From: Nonomuraea glycinis | GTDB taxonomy: Bacteria > Actinomycetota > Actinomycetes > Streptosporangiales > Streptosporangiaceae | Length of the DNA: 64,000 bases | Reading direction: 5' to 3' | NCBI RefSeq assembly: GCF_014646515.1 | Contig: NZ_BMNK01000001.1 | Span: 949,701-1,013,700 of the forward strand | Part shown: in pieces, positions 52,210 through 60,086 of the stretch | How positions within the stretch are numbered: position 1 is the stretch's first letter | Layout of the letters: every line of letters begins with the position of its first letter | Position numbers and translations under genes: made by a program | The notes under the pieces: model-generated | Seen by the model: the letters and a program-made list of their open reading frames with translations, nothing else | Told to the model about the DNA's origin: nothing | The model's database searches: none

Positions 52210-52494
52210 TCACTCTCCCACCGCGGCGAGCACGCGAGCGACCTTGGTCGCCGCACCAGCCGGGTCGTCGACCGTGTGCATCCGCTCACCCCAGGACCAG
52301 CAGTACCACCAGTCCGGGAGTTCGGCGACCTTGGTCGGCCGACAGGTGACGTTCTCGGACAGGCTGGTCGCCTTCGGATTGATCACCCGGACGAACACCC
52401 GGCCACTCTGGGTCCGGACCACTCGTGCGAGAAACCCACGGGCGTCGAGCTCCAACACCAGGCGCTCCAGATGTCCGAAGTTGTCGTCCCCCAC
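52210..52494 (-). CDS. Hypothetical protein (conserved in actinomycetes)
   Basis: A 94-aa protein: FGHLERLVLELDARGFLARVVRTQSGRVFVRVINPKATSLSENVTCRP followed by WWYCWSWGERMHTVDDPAGAATKVARVLAAVGE. The fold looks like a small alpha/beta unit with a tryptophan-rich strand. GAGGAGG lies 9 nt before the GTG at 52494. It is divergent from the XRE-TPR regulator, and proteins of this shape are often found next to such regulators in actinomycetes (recollection). Function unknown. Confidence 0.65.
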   Translation of the reverse strand: MGDDNFGHLERLVLELDARGFLARVVRTQSGRVFVRVINPKATSLSENVTCRPTKVAELPDWWYCWSWGERMHTVDDPAGAATKVARVLAAVGE

Positions 52495-52775
52495 CTTTCG
52501 TCCCCTCCTCAGGAATCGTTGCTGGTGGGCCAAACATGACTCATGTCAACGGCGCGCGCAATGAGCCCCCTGGGCCGGCGGGGAGTCGCATTCTCACTCG
52601 TAGGTTGTAAGAAACAGTCCGCCGGAGGACGATCCTTATCCGTAATCTTCACAGGGACGTTTTCAAGCAGCCATGAATGGTCCATAGTCATGGCAAGGCG
52701 GACTGCAACGTAGGCGCTACGCAGGGTGACTAGAGTGACAAGCCGGTCAGGATAAAGGTTGTGAGAGGGGCCGGA

Positions 52776-54344
52776 ATGTCCGGCAGACAGCACAGGGAAA
52801 CGGAGATGGCCCGGCGGATCAGAGCCAAAGGGCTCGCCACCGGCCGCTCCGCTGCTCAGATCGCCGAAGAGATCCACGAAGTGTGTGGACCTCAGTTCGG
52901 CACCACCAAGATCAAAGGGCACCGCCTCTCCTACGGGATCGCGCTCGCCGACGTCATCGAACAGGTCAGAGCCCTGTTCGATCGGGACGAGAAGCCACCT
53001 CCCGGCATCGGCGAGACGCTGCTGTCCGCCTATGAGAGCGGGCTCAAGCGGCCCGGCCCCGAATACCTGCACTACCTGTGCACCGTCTACCGCGTGGAGC
53101 CAGCCTCGCTGGGCTATGACGGGCCGTGCATCTGCGGGCACGGCCACCGGATGCCGGGCGTGGTCGGCGGCAACGATCTGCAGGGCCGGCATGGCGCGGC
53201 GCTGGCGGAGCCGCCCGACATCGGGACGCCGCCGCCTCCCGCGGACCAGAGCTTCGAGGGCGAGGAGGATGAGAACATCCTCCGCCGCACCCTGTTACAG
53301 CTTCTGTCCAGCAATCCGGGCGTGGCCAAGCTCGACGGCCCGGTGCTCGGCGCTTGCGAGGGCATCAGGCGGCGGATGGATCGCACCCTGGTGTCCGCCA
53401 CGGTCTCTCCCGCCATGCTCGACCAGTGGGAGGAGGCGACGCTCAGCTTCGGTCGGCAGTACACCACGACGGCGCCGCTCCGGCTGCTGTGCGACGTGCT
53501 GCTGGAGTTGAGCACCGTACGCACCGCCATGTGCCGGCGTCAGCCGATCGACCTGCAGGAACGCCTGTGCAGGATGGCCGCCCAGCTGTCCGGGCTCAGT
53601 GGCATGATCATGATCAACCTGGGTGACCACCGGCTCGCCCGCTCCTTCTTCCGCACCGGGCGCACCGCCGCCGACGAGACCGGTGACCGTGCCCTGCGCG
53701 CCTGGGTGACGGCCCGCGAGGCGCTCGTTCCCCTCTATTACGGTGACGCTCGCGAGGCGCTCAACCTGGCGAAGAAGAGCCGGGACCTGGCCGGTCAGAC
53801 GCCGTGCGCGGCGCAAGCCATGGCGCCGGTCGTCGAGGCCCGAGCCCTGGCCATGCTGTCCGGCATCGACAGCAAGAAGGAGGTCGTCGACCAGGCCAAG
53901 CGGGCGCTGGCCCGGGCCCGTAACGCCTTCTCGCACATGAAGGCCGGGGACCAGGAGGACGCGGCGTTCGGCTACACCGAGAAGCAGCTCTACTTCTACC
54001 AGGGTGACGTGCTCACCAAGCTCGGCCAGACCCTGGAGGCAGAGGTCGTGCTCGACCAGGCCCTGGACAAGTATCAGGACCACATCCTCGACCAGACGCT
54101 GATCAGGCTCGACCGCGCCCAGTGCCGCCTGATCGAGGGCGATCTCGCCGACGCGCTCGACACCGCCACCGAGGCGCTGCGTCTGCTCGGCCCGGAATAC
54201 CGTACGGACTTCATCATGCGTCCGGCGCTGGCGCTCGAGCAGGCGGTGATGGCGCGGGACGCCAACCATCCGAAGCTGACCACCTACCGGGAGCAGTTGC
54301 GGCCGCCGCAGCCGCTCCTGGGCGAAGGGATCGGCGGTGCATGA
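52776..54344 (+). CDS. XRE-family regulator with C-terminal TPR-like domain
   Basis: A 522-aa protein. The first 115 residues include a helix-turn-helix (RSAAQIAEEIHEVCGPQFGTTKIKGHRLSYGIALADVIEQ, ETLLSAYESGLKRPGPEYLHYLCTVYRV). A short CICGHGH motif follows (near residue 125) that could bind zinc. The C-terminal half (residues 180-520) is helical, with TPR-like pairs (ARSFFRTGRTAADETGD, AREALNLAKKSRDLAG, ALDTATEALRLLG). GAGAGGGG precedes the ATG at 52776. Similar regulators control secondary metabolism and development in actinomycetes. It is coupled to the GNAT gene by a 4-bp overlap. Confidence 0.8.
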   Translation: MSGRQHRETEMARRIRAKGLATGRSAAQIAEEIHEVCGPQFGTTKIKGHRLSYGIALADVIEQVRALFDRDEKPPPGIGETLLSAYESGLKRPGPEYLHYLCTVYRVEPASLGYDGPCICGHGHRMPGVVGGNDLQGRHGAALAEPPDIGTPPPPADQSFEGEEDENILRRTLLQLLSSNPGVAKLDGPVLGACEGIRRRMDRTLVSATVSPAMLDQWEEATLSFGRQYTTTAPLRLLCDVLLELSTVRTAMCRRQPIDLQERLCRMAAQLSGLSGMIMINLGDHRLARSFFRTGRTAADETGDRALRAWVTAREALVPLYYGDAREALNLAKKSRDLAGQTPCAAQAMAPVVEARALAMLSGIDSKKEVVDQAKRALARARNAFSHMKAGDQEDAAFGYTEKQLYFYQGDVLTKLGQTLEAEVVLDQALDKYQDHILDQTLIRLDRAQCRLIEGDLADALDTATEALRLLGPEYRTDFIMRPALALEQAVMARDANHPKLTTYREQLRPPQPLLGEGIGGA

Positions 54345-54820
54345 AGCTGAGGATTCGCCGTTATCGCTGGTCTGACCTCGACACCATTCTCGCCCTGCAC
54401 CAGATCTGCCTCGCGGAGGTGGGTCTGGTGCCGGGCGACGGCGTCTACTACGACGACGACTTCCCGCGCATCCAGGAGCTCTACCTCGCCTGTGGCGGGG
54501 ACTTCCTGGTCGGTGAGGTGGACTCGCGGGTGGTGTCGATGGGCGGGCTGAAACCCGTCGACACGCGTACGGCCGAGGTGTGCCGGTTGCGCGTGCACCC
54601 GCACTACCAGCGGCGCGGCTTCGGCGCCGCCATGCTGTCGGCGCTGGAGTGCCGGGCGGTGGAGCTGGGCTTCCACAACCTGTGCGGCGACACCACTCTC
54701 AACCAGGGCGCGGCCCTGGCGCTGTACCAGCGCCAGGGGTGGCGGGAGACCTCGCGCCGCGAGGTGGGCGGTCTCACGGTCATCTACGGCGAGAAGCGCC
54801 TGGTGTCCGCGACCATCTGA
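54341..54820 (+). CDS. GNAT acetyltransferase
   Basis: A 159-aa protein with a complete GNAT fold: IRRYRWSDLDTILALHQICL, VCRLRVHPHYQRRGFGAAMLSALECRAVE (acetyl-CoA loop RRGFGA) and ALALYQRQGWRETSRREVGG. The substrate is unknown. The ATG overlaps the stop of the TPR regulator (ATGA), so the two are co-expressed; a regulator plus acetyltransferase pair suggests small-molecule or self-resistance control. Confidence 0.88.
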   Translation: MKLRIRRYRWSDLDTILALHQICLAEVGLVPGDGVYYDDDFPRIQELYLACGGDFLVGEVDSRVVSMGGLKPVDTRTAEVCRLRVHPHYQRRGFGAAMLSALECRAVELGFHNLCGDTTLNQGAALALYQRQGWRETSRREVGGLTVIYGEKRLVSATI

Positions 54821-54913
54821 AAGTCCGCATATGAGCCCTGTTACGCCTGATGGCGTGAGTGGTGGGATATGGCCGGTTCGGCGAGTGGTGCGGATAAGGA
54901 TGTCAGGGTCTAC

Positions 54914-54956
54914 GAGTGAGGCTCTTCACTCCAGGTGGTAGAGGAACCTCACCACC
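54914..54956. terminator. Two adjacent hairpins between GNAT and DMT genes
   Basis: GAGTGA/TCACTC (54914-54931) is followed 3 nt later by GGTGGT-A-GAGG-AA-CCTC-ACCACC (54934-54956), a stem with one bulge. They lie 95 bp after the GNAT stop and 49 bp before the transporter start. They may terminate the upstream operon or act as a leader for the transporter. Confidence 0.5.
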
Positions 54957-55004
54957 GCTTCACTAGGCCGTGGCGACTGCGAACGGTAATGAGATGCTTC
55001 CGGT

Positions 55005-56273
55005 ATGGCAGTCGTGCCCGCTCCCCGGCCCCTGACGGGAGTCGTGCTCCTGTTGTTCGTCAGCGCCGCCTGGGGGTCGGCCTTTCCGCTGATGAAGGAT
55101 CTCATTCTCCGGTTACCTGTGGACGATCTCCTCGCCGAGCGTTACACGATCGCGGCCCTGACGCTGCTCCTCATCCGGCCCGGCTGCCTGCGGGGGCTGT
55201 CACCGACGGTGTGGATCAACGGGATCATCCTGGGGGTCATGTTCGGGGTCGGGCAGGGCGGGCAGGCCGTCGCGCTGCACGGCCTGCCCGCCGCGGTCTC
55301 CGGGTTCGCGGTCGGGACCAGCGTGGTGATGACGCCCATCATGGCGCTGGTCCTGTTCAGGGTGCGGATGCCCGGACGGGTCTGGGTCGGGGTGCTGCTG
55401 GCGCTGGCCGGCATGACCGTGTTCACGTTGCTGCGCGGGGTGGGCGACGACGCCTTCTCGCTGCCGGCGCTCTGGGTGACGCTCACCGCGGCCGCCCTCT
55501 ACTCGGGGCACACGCTGCTGCTCGCCCGGATGTCGAGGAACGGCGAGACGTTCAACGCCTACGCGCTGACCGTCGTCCAACTCGGCACCATCGGCCTGCT
55601 CACCGGCGCGCTGGCCGTGCGGGACGGCATCACTCTGCCGACCGGCGTGATGGACTGGGCGGGGCTCGCGCATCTCTCCGTCGTCTCGTGCGCGCTGGGG
55701 TTCCTGGCTCGCTCGTACGGCCAGACGCACGTGCCGGCCGTCCCCGCGGCGGTGCTGATGTCCTCGCAGCCCTTCTGGGTGGCCGCCATCGCGGTGATCG
55801 GGTTCGGCGAGGAGATCGGCTGGAGCATGCTGATCGGCGGGGGGCTGATGGCGGCGGCGATGCTGCTCGCGGTGCCGTCCAGGACGCAGGTGGACGCGCC
55901 GGATCCGGTGCGCCGGCAGCTGCTGATCGTGACGCGCCGCGCCTCCTACGTGCTCGGCGAGCTGAAGGTCAAGCGCGACGATCCGCTGAAGCCGGAGGGC
56001 GTGGACCCGCCGGTGGACCCGCCCGTGGACGCGAAGACCTCCTGCGCGCACACCAAGGACTGCCCCTGGAGGGCGCACGCGGTCAAGGGCTCCGGGGAAC
56101 CGAGCCTTGAGCGGCTGATGAAGCGCGCGACCGACATCGTGCGGTCCCAGCATCAGTCGCCGCCCGGCTGCTGCCAGTCGATGACGGTGCTCGGCCGTTG
56201 TCTGTGCGATCTTATGGGGCGGTCCGACACAGCAAGATCGGGGGCGAGTTCCTGCTGGTTTCGGTCCCAATAG
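55005..56273 (+). CDS. DMT-superfamily (EamA) transporter with cysteine-rich C-terminal tail
   Basis: A 422-aa membrane protein. Ten helices forming two EamA repeats cover residues 8-295 (GVVLLLFVSAAWGSAFPLMKDLI to SMLIGGGLMAAAMLLAV). The remaining 125 residues are soluble and unusual for the family: basic helix, then PPVDPPVDAKTSCAHTKDCPW, and a Cys-rich tail (PGCCQSMTVLGRCLCDLMG). Eight cysteines in the tail suggest metal binding or disulfides. The function of the tail is unknown. The family exports metabolites or amino acids. Confidence 0.85.
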   Translation: MAVVPAPRPLTGVVLLLFVSAAWGSAFPLMKDLILRLPVDDLLAERYTIAALTLLLIRPGCLRGLSPTVWINGIILGVMFGVGQGGQAVALHGLPAAVSGFAVGTSVVMTPIMALVLFRVRMPGRVWVGVLLALAGMTVFTLLRGVGDDAFSLPALWVTLTAAALYSGHTLLLARMSRNGETFNAYALTVVQLGTIGLLTGALAVRDGITLPTGVMDWAGLAHLSVVSCALGFLARSYGQTHVPAVPAAVLMSSQPFWVAAIAVIGFGEEIGWSMLIGGGLMAAAMLLAVPSRTQVDAPDPVRRQLLIVTRRASYVLGELKVKRDDPLKPEGVDPPVDPPVDAKTSCAHTKDCPWRAHAVKGSGEPSLERLMKRATDIVRSQHQSPPGCCQSMTVLGRCLCDLMGRSDTARSGASSCWFRSQ

Positions 56274-56323
56274 GGCACATATCATCATGAATTACCAGGC
56301 GCTTCTTATCCATTAGACTCTTC

Positions 56324-56370
56324 TTATTCGGACATTAATCTTGATAATTCCCGAGGCGTCCGAATAATAG
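56324..56370 (+). promoter_or_regulatory. Promoter with a 10-bp inverted repeat upstream of the small-peptide gene
   Basis: TTATTCGGAC (56324-56333) and GTCCGAATAA (56358-56367) are perfect inverted arms with 24-nt spacing. A vegetative-type promoter overlaps: -35 TTGATA (56341-56346) and -10 TAATAG (56365-56370), 18-nt spacing. The right arm covers the -10 region, as an operator would. The whole stretch 56274-56398 is conspicuously AT-rich in a very GC-rich window. Confidence 0.6.
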
Positions 56371-56398
56371 ATAAATAACCCCGATGAAGAGGTGCATC

Positions 56399-56473
56399 AT
56401 GAAGCGCATCGCTGTCCGCAAGCCTGGAACCGCGAGGCTGGGCGGGACCTCCGGCGTCATTCACAAGGGGTGA
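56399..56473 (+). CDS. 24-residue basic peptide, candidate leader or RiPP-like precursor
   Basis: A small ORF with a strong ribosome site (AAGAGGTG, 6 nt before the ATG). The product begins MKRIAVRKPGTARLGG and ends SGVIHKG: strongly basic, no Cys or acidic residues. The TGA overlaps the GTG of the TPR protein by 4 bp (GTGA), so translation is coupled. It has a dedicated AT-rich promoter with an inverted repeat. The combination looks like either a peptide precursor encoded with its handling protein, or a regulatory leader peptide. I do not recognise a named RiPP family. Confidence 0.55.
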   Translation: MKRIAVRKPGTARLGGTSGVIHKG

Positions 56474-58188
56474 CCGAGCGAAGGTCCCACCTCAGGGCGC
56501 AGGGCGCTCCGCCCGCCCGCCCCGAGGGCGAGCGGCCGCTGATGCCCATGATCGACGGTCATCGGCGGCCGCGCGGTCCCTACACGGTCGGGGCCGCCCT
56601 GCTGGGGCGGTTGGTCCCGGCCGCCTTGGAACGGTCCGGAAACCTGGTGGCGGCCCACGACATCGAGATCCGGGCCGTCGCACCCGAGCTGCGTGACCTC
56701 GTACCGGCCAGGCGGGGGACGCTCGACGCGGACCTCACCGACGACGAGCGCATCCTGGTCCCCGCACCCCGCCGCACGCTCAGGCTGGCCAACGGGATCG
56801 CGGAGTTCGTCCGCGACGCGGTCCCGCCGGGCCGCACCCTCGTCGTCTGCAACGGAGCGCAGGCCGATCCCACGGACGCCGAGCTGCTCGACGTGCTGAT
56901 GCGCAGGATTCCGCCGGCCGTGCTGGCCATCACCGTCTACCTGGGCGGACCGGAGCCGCCGCCCGACTTCCGCGACGCCGCCGAGCTCTGGGCGATCGTG
57001 GACCGCGGCGTACGCGAGGGGTTCCTGCACGCGGTGGCCGAGCTCGGCGCGCGCGGGCTGGCGCTGAGCGAGCCGGGCGGCGAGGCGTGGTGGCGCTTCG
57101 CCCAGCGCACCGCGACGGCGCTCGGCGGCCTGGGTCGCCGGGAGGAGGCCCGCGCCCTGTGGGAGGAGGTGCGCAGGACCAGCCAGGACCCGGCCGTGCA
57201 TGCCGCGAGCGCCTACGGCCTGGCCATGCTCGACGCCCGCCACCCCGAACCGGCGCGGCGCGATCTCGGGCGGGCCAGGGGCTGGATGAACGAGGCCATC
57301 GCCATCTCCACGCTGCTGCCCGACCCCGTGCGGCGAGCGTTCAAGCTGGGCTTCGACCGCAACGGGCTGGCGCTGATCGAGCTGCGGCAGGGCCGCCTCC
57401 GCCAGGCGCTGGCGCTCGTGGAGTCGGCCGTCGAGCTCGCCCGCGAGCTCGGGGACCGGCATCCGCTGCACCGCATGGTGCTGCTGGCCAACCGGGCGCA
57501 ACTGCTGGCCGTGCTGGGGCGGGCCAAGGAGTCCCTGGAGGACTGGGGGGCGGCGATCGCGATCGATCCCCTCTTCCCCGACTCCTACGTGGACCGCGGG
57601 AACCTGCTGTTCGAGCTGGGACGGCACCGTGAGGCGCTGGCCGACTACGAGTCCGCGCTGCGGGCCGGGCCGCCACTGCCGGAGGCCCACTACAACCGGG
57701 CCGAGCTGCGGATCGTCCAGGGTGACGTGGCGGGCGCGCTGACCGACCTGGACCGGGTGATCGACCTGGACCCCGACTACGTGGACGCCTACGTCAACAG
57801 GGCCGGCCTGCTCGCCTGCCTCGAACGCGACGAGGAGGCCAGGGCCGACACCACGGCGGGGCTCGCGCTCAGCCCCGGCAACCCCTACCTGCTGACGGTC
57901 CTCGGCCAGCTCGAAACCGGCGCGGGCCGGCTGCCCGAGGCCAGGCGAGCGCTGGATTCGGCCATCGAGCTGGCTCCCGGGCTGGCCGCCGCCTGGGGCA
58001 ACCGCGGGGTGCTCCGCTACGAGGCGGGCGATCCGGAGGGCGCGGTCGCCGACCTCACCCGGGCGATCGCCCTGGCCCCCCAGCCCGACCTGTACGTCAA
58101 CCGCGCCGTGGCCCTGCGCGCCCTCGGGCGTACGGCAGAGGCGGCGGCCGACGACGCCCGCGCCGCCCCGCAGCCCGAGGTCCCCTGA
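56470..58188 (+). CDS. TPR protein with HRRxRGPYT N-terminal domain
   Basis: A 572-aa protein. The N-terminal third has a conserved-looking opening DGHRRPRGPYTVGAALLGRLVPAAL and a DPTDAELLDVLMRR segment and no catalytic motif that I can name. The C-terminal part (residues 210-570) has at least eight TPR helical pairs (for example GRREEARALWEEV, GRHREALADYESAL, GDVAGALTDLDRVIDLDPDY, GDPEGAVADLTRAIALAPQ). It is predicted to be cytoplasmic and to act as a protein- or peptide-binding scaffold. The GTG at 56470 overlaps the peptide stop, so stoichiometry is set by coupling. The frame extends slightly upstream but only through the peptide gene. Confidence 0.75.
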   Translation: MTERRSHLRAQGAPPARPEGERPLMPMIDGHRRPRGPYTVGAALLGRLVPAALERSGNLVAAHDIEIRAVAPELRDLVPARRGTLDADLTDDERILVPAPRRTLRLANGIAEFVRDAVPPGRTLVVCNGAQADPTDAELLDVLMRRIPPAVLAITVYLGGPEPPPDFRDAAELWAIVDRGVREGFLHAVAELGARGLALSEPGGEAWWRFAQRTATALGGLGRREEARALWEEVRRTSQDPAVHAASAYGLAMLDARHPEPARRDLGRARGWMNEAIAISTLLPDPVRRAFKLGFDRNGLALIELRQGRLRQALALVESAVELARELGDRHPLHRMVLLANRAQLLAVLGRAKESLEDWGAAIAIDPLFPDSYVDRGNLLFELGRHREALADYESALRAGPPLPEAHYNRAELRIVQGDVAGALTDLDRVIDLDPDYVDAYVNRAGLLACLERDEEARADTTAGLALSPGNPYLLTVLGQLETGAGRLPEARRALDSAIELAPGLAAAWGNRGVLRYEAGDPEGAVADLTRAIALAPQPDLYVNRAVALRALGRTAEAAADDARAAPQPEVP

Positions 58189-58192
58189 CCGC

Positions 58193-58268
58193 CGGCCTTA
58201 CGGCGCCGAGCCCGGCGGCCCTACGGCGAGCACGGCGGACCTACGGCGCCGAGCCCGTCGGACATCAG
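58193..58268 (+). repeat. Short tandem repeats (20-23-bp units) after the TPR gene
   Basis: Units beginning CGGCC(T/C)TAC or CGGACCTAC start at 58193, 58216, 58236, with a truncated fourth at 58259. The common body is TACGGCGCCGAGCCCG. It lies directly after the TPR stop. Confidence 0.75.
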
Positions 58269-58328
58269 AGCGTCGACTGACGCCCGGCGGTCGCTGGAAA
58301 CGCACCGCGCAGAGGCTACGGTTGAGCC

Positions 58329-59111
58329 GTGGGGTACAACGAGTTGCTACGTGATCTCCAGCGGGGGGCGAGCGCCCAGGCCGCGGGCATCAGCCGTGGC
58401 CATGGCGGGCCGCCGCCGCGCACGGTCAGCGCCCGCTCCGGCCTGCACCGGATGCGCTGCGCCTCACTGCTCAAACCGCTGTACGCGTGGGTGACGGCCG
58501 CGCGCATCCCCGACACCGAGCGCTGGCGTCGCCACGCGGAGCCCGCGGTGGTCATCTCGTCCAACTCCGACACCCGCAGCCTCTGGCTGGCCGTCGGCCC
58601 GCTCGTCATCCTTGACGACATCTACCAGCGCACCGGCGTCTCCTGGCCGATGCACAACGCCGACCCCTCACGGTTCGGCTCGATCGAGGTGGCGGCCGAC
58701 GAGGTCGCCACCGCCTACGCGGCGCTCGCCCAGGCCGCGTTCGCCGGCGATCCGGTGGCGGGCAGCGTCCTGGACTGGATGCGCCGGGTCGAGGGCGAGC
58801 AGACCTACGGCACGCGCCAGGCGCTCGGCGCGCCCGAGGCGGGGATCAAGTGCGGCTGGTTCGGCGAACCGGACGAGACCTGCCTGCGCACTCACGCGGT
58901 GGCCGTGCTGCCGGACGCCGGCACCCGGGCCACGGTGGTGGTGGCGCTGACTGCCCAGCCCTACACCGACGCCCGCGAGCGGGAGGTCTACCACACCAGG
59001 GTGGCGCGGGGGGATTCGGTCGAGGGCGAGCACGAGAAGGCGTCGGGGCCGCTGCTGCGCGAGCTGTTGGCGACGACCCTCGCCGAGCTCGGCCACAGCG
59101 ACCCCCGATGA
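58329..59111 (+). CDS. Hypothetical protein
   Basis: A 260-aa protein of unknown family. It begins with MGYNELLRDLQRGASAQAAG, contains a serine/arginine region (ARSGLHRMRCASLLKPLYAWVTAARIP), a hydrophobic VSWPMHNADPSRFG, and a later block GIKCGWFGEPDETCLRTHAVAVLPDAGTRATVVVALTAQP. No signal, TM or catalytic motif is evident. The GTG at 58329 is the only reasonable start. It lies between two tandem-repeat tracts and converges with the nudix gene. Confidence 0.65.
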   Translation: MGYNELLRDLQRGASAQAAGISRGHGGPPPRTVSARSGLHRMRCASLLKPLYAWVTAARIPDTERWRRHAEPAVVISSNSDTRSLWLAVGPLVILDDIYQRTGVSWPMHNADPSRFGSIEVAADEVATAYAALAQAAFAGDPVAGSVLDWMRRVEGEQTYGTRQALGAPEAGIKCGWFGEPDETCLRTHAVAVLPDAGTRATVVVALTAQPYTDAREREVYHTRVARGDSVEGEHEKASGPLLRELLATTLAELGHSDPR

Positions 59112-59119
59112 CCTCAGGT

Positions 59120-59257
59120 CCGTTGGCCACGGCGACACCCGTTGGCCTTCTGACCGTTGGCCACGGCGACACCCGTTGGCCTTCTGACCGTTGGCCATGG
59201 TGACACCCGATGGCTTTCCGTCCCGTTGGTCACAGTGGCACCCGATGATCTTCTGTC
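59120..59257 (+). repeat. Four tandem copies of a 34-35-bp unit between convergent genes
   Basis: Units start at 59120, 59154, 59188 and 59223 with CCGTTGG; the first two are exact (34 bp: CCGTTGGCCACGGCGACACC and then CGTTGGCCTTCTGA). Later copies carry substitutions. It begins just after the hypothetical gene stop and ends just before the nudix stop. Confidence 0.88.
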
Positions 59258-59265
59258 AGGGGTCG

Positions 59266-59703
59266 TCAGCCGAGGGTGGTCAGGCGCTGGATGACCGTCG
59301 CCAGGGTCGGCGGCTCCACGGCGGTGGGCAGCTCCCGTGTCCACAGGCAGCCGAGGTAGGCCTCGCGTTCCTCCTCGGTGAGCGCGCCCGGGGTCACCTG
59401 GGGGCGGCTGGTGGCGAAGCGGGCCAGGAAGAACGACTCCGTCTTGACGTAGCGGACGCCGAGCCAGGTGAAGTCCCGCTCGACCTCGACCGCGAGGTCC
59501 TGGACGGCGGCGCCCGGCAGGCCGGTCTCCTCGGTCAGCTCCCGCCGGGCCGCCCGCAGCGGCGTCTCGCCGGGGTCGAGGCCGCCGCCGGGAGGCTCCC
59601 AGAGGTCCTGGCCGCTGACCCGGTCGTGCCAGTGCAGCAGCAGCACCCGCTCGTCGCGGTCCAGGCAGACGACCCGCGCGGCGGGCCGGTCGCTGGTGGT
59701 CAT
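59266..59703 (-). CDS. NUDIX hydrolase
   Basis: A 145-aa protein with the full nudix box GGGLDPGETPLRAARRELTEETGL (GX5EX7REUXEEXGU). It cleaves nucleoside diphosphates linked to another moiety; substrate unknown. Its ATG at 59703 overlaps the ArsR stop (ATGA), so both are in one operon. The family start MTTSDRPAARVVCLDRDERVLLL is clean. Confidence 0.92.
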   Translation of the reverse strand: MTTSDRPAARVVCLDRDERVLLLHWHDRVSGQDLWEPPGGGLDPGETPLRAARRELTEETGLPGAAVQDLAVEVERDFTWLGVRYVKTESFFLARFATSRPQVTPGALTEEEREAYLGCLWTRELPTAVEPPTLATVIQRLTTLG

Positions 59704-60053
59704 GGGCGGTCCTCCGGCTCGGTGAGGATCAGCGGGAGCAGGCCGGGAAAGCGGTCGTCGAACTCGGGCCTGCGCAGGCGGTTGAGCCGGCGCGGACCCT
59801 CGTCGCGCTGCTCCAGCAGACCCACCCCGCGCAGGACCGCGAAGTGGTGGCTGAGCGTGGACTTGGCCACCGGCAGGTGACTGAAGGTGCCGCAGGGGCG
59901 GCTCCAGTCGGGGACCCCGGCCAGCTCGCGGACGATGCGGCGGCGGATCGGGTCGCTGAGCGCGTCGAGGGCGGCCTGCAGCGACACCTCGACGGGGGAG
60001 GCGTGCACCAGGGAGCGAGATCGGCTCGATGGGGCTCTGGTGTAGTGTTCCAT
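59700..60053 (-). CDS. ArsR-type transcriptional regulator
   Basis: A 117-aa winged-helix regulator: LQAALDALSDPIRRRIVRELAGVPDW, SHLPVAKSTLSHHFAVLRGVGLLEQRDEGPRRLNRLRRPEFDDRFPGLL. No metal-binding cysteine motif is seen, so it probably responds to something other than arsenic. The ATG at 60053 is taken as start; an internal GTG (60011) is possible. Divergent from an LLM oxidoreductase with a shared inverted repeat. Confidence 0.85.
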   Translation of the reverse strand: MEHYTRAPSSRSRSLVHASPVEVSLQAALDALSDPIRRRIVRELAGVPDWSRPCGTFSHLPVAKSTLSHHFAVLRGVGLLEQRDEGPRRLNRLRRPEFDDRFPGLLPLILTEPEDRP

Positions 60054-60065
60054 CTCGATCGAACA
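60046..60065. promoter_or_regulatory. Candidate ArsR operator, TGTTC-N10-GAACA
   Basis: TGTTC (60046-60050) and GAACA (60061-60065) are perfect inverted arms centred just upstream of, and overlapping, the ArsR start, in the 33-bp gap between divergent genes. The position suits control of both. Confidence 0.45.
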
Positions 60066-60086
60066 GTTTAACCAGAAGGAGTGGCC

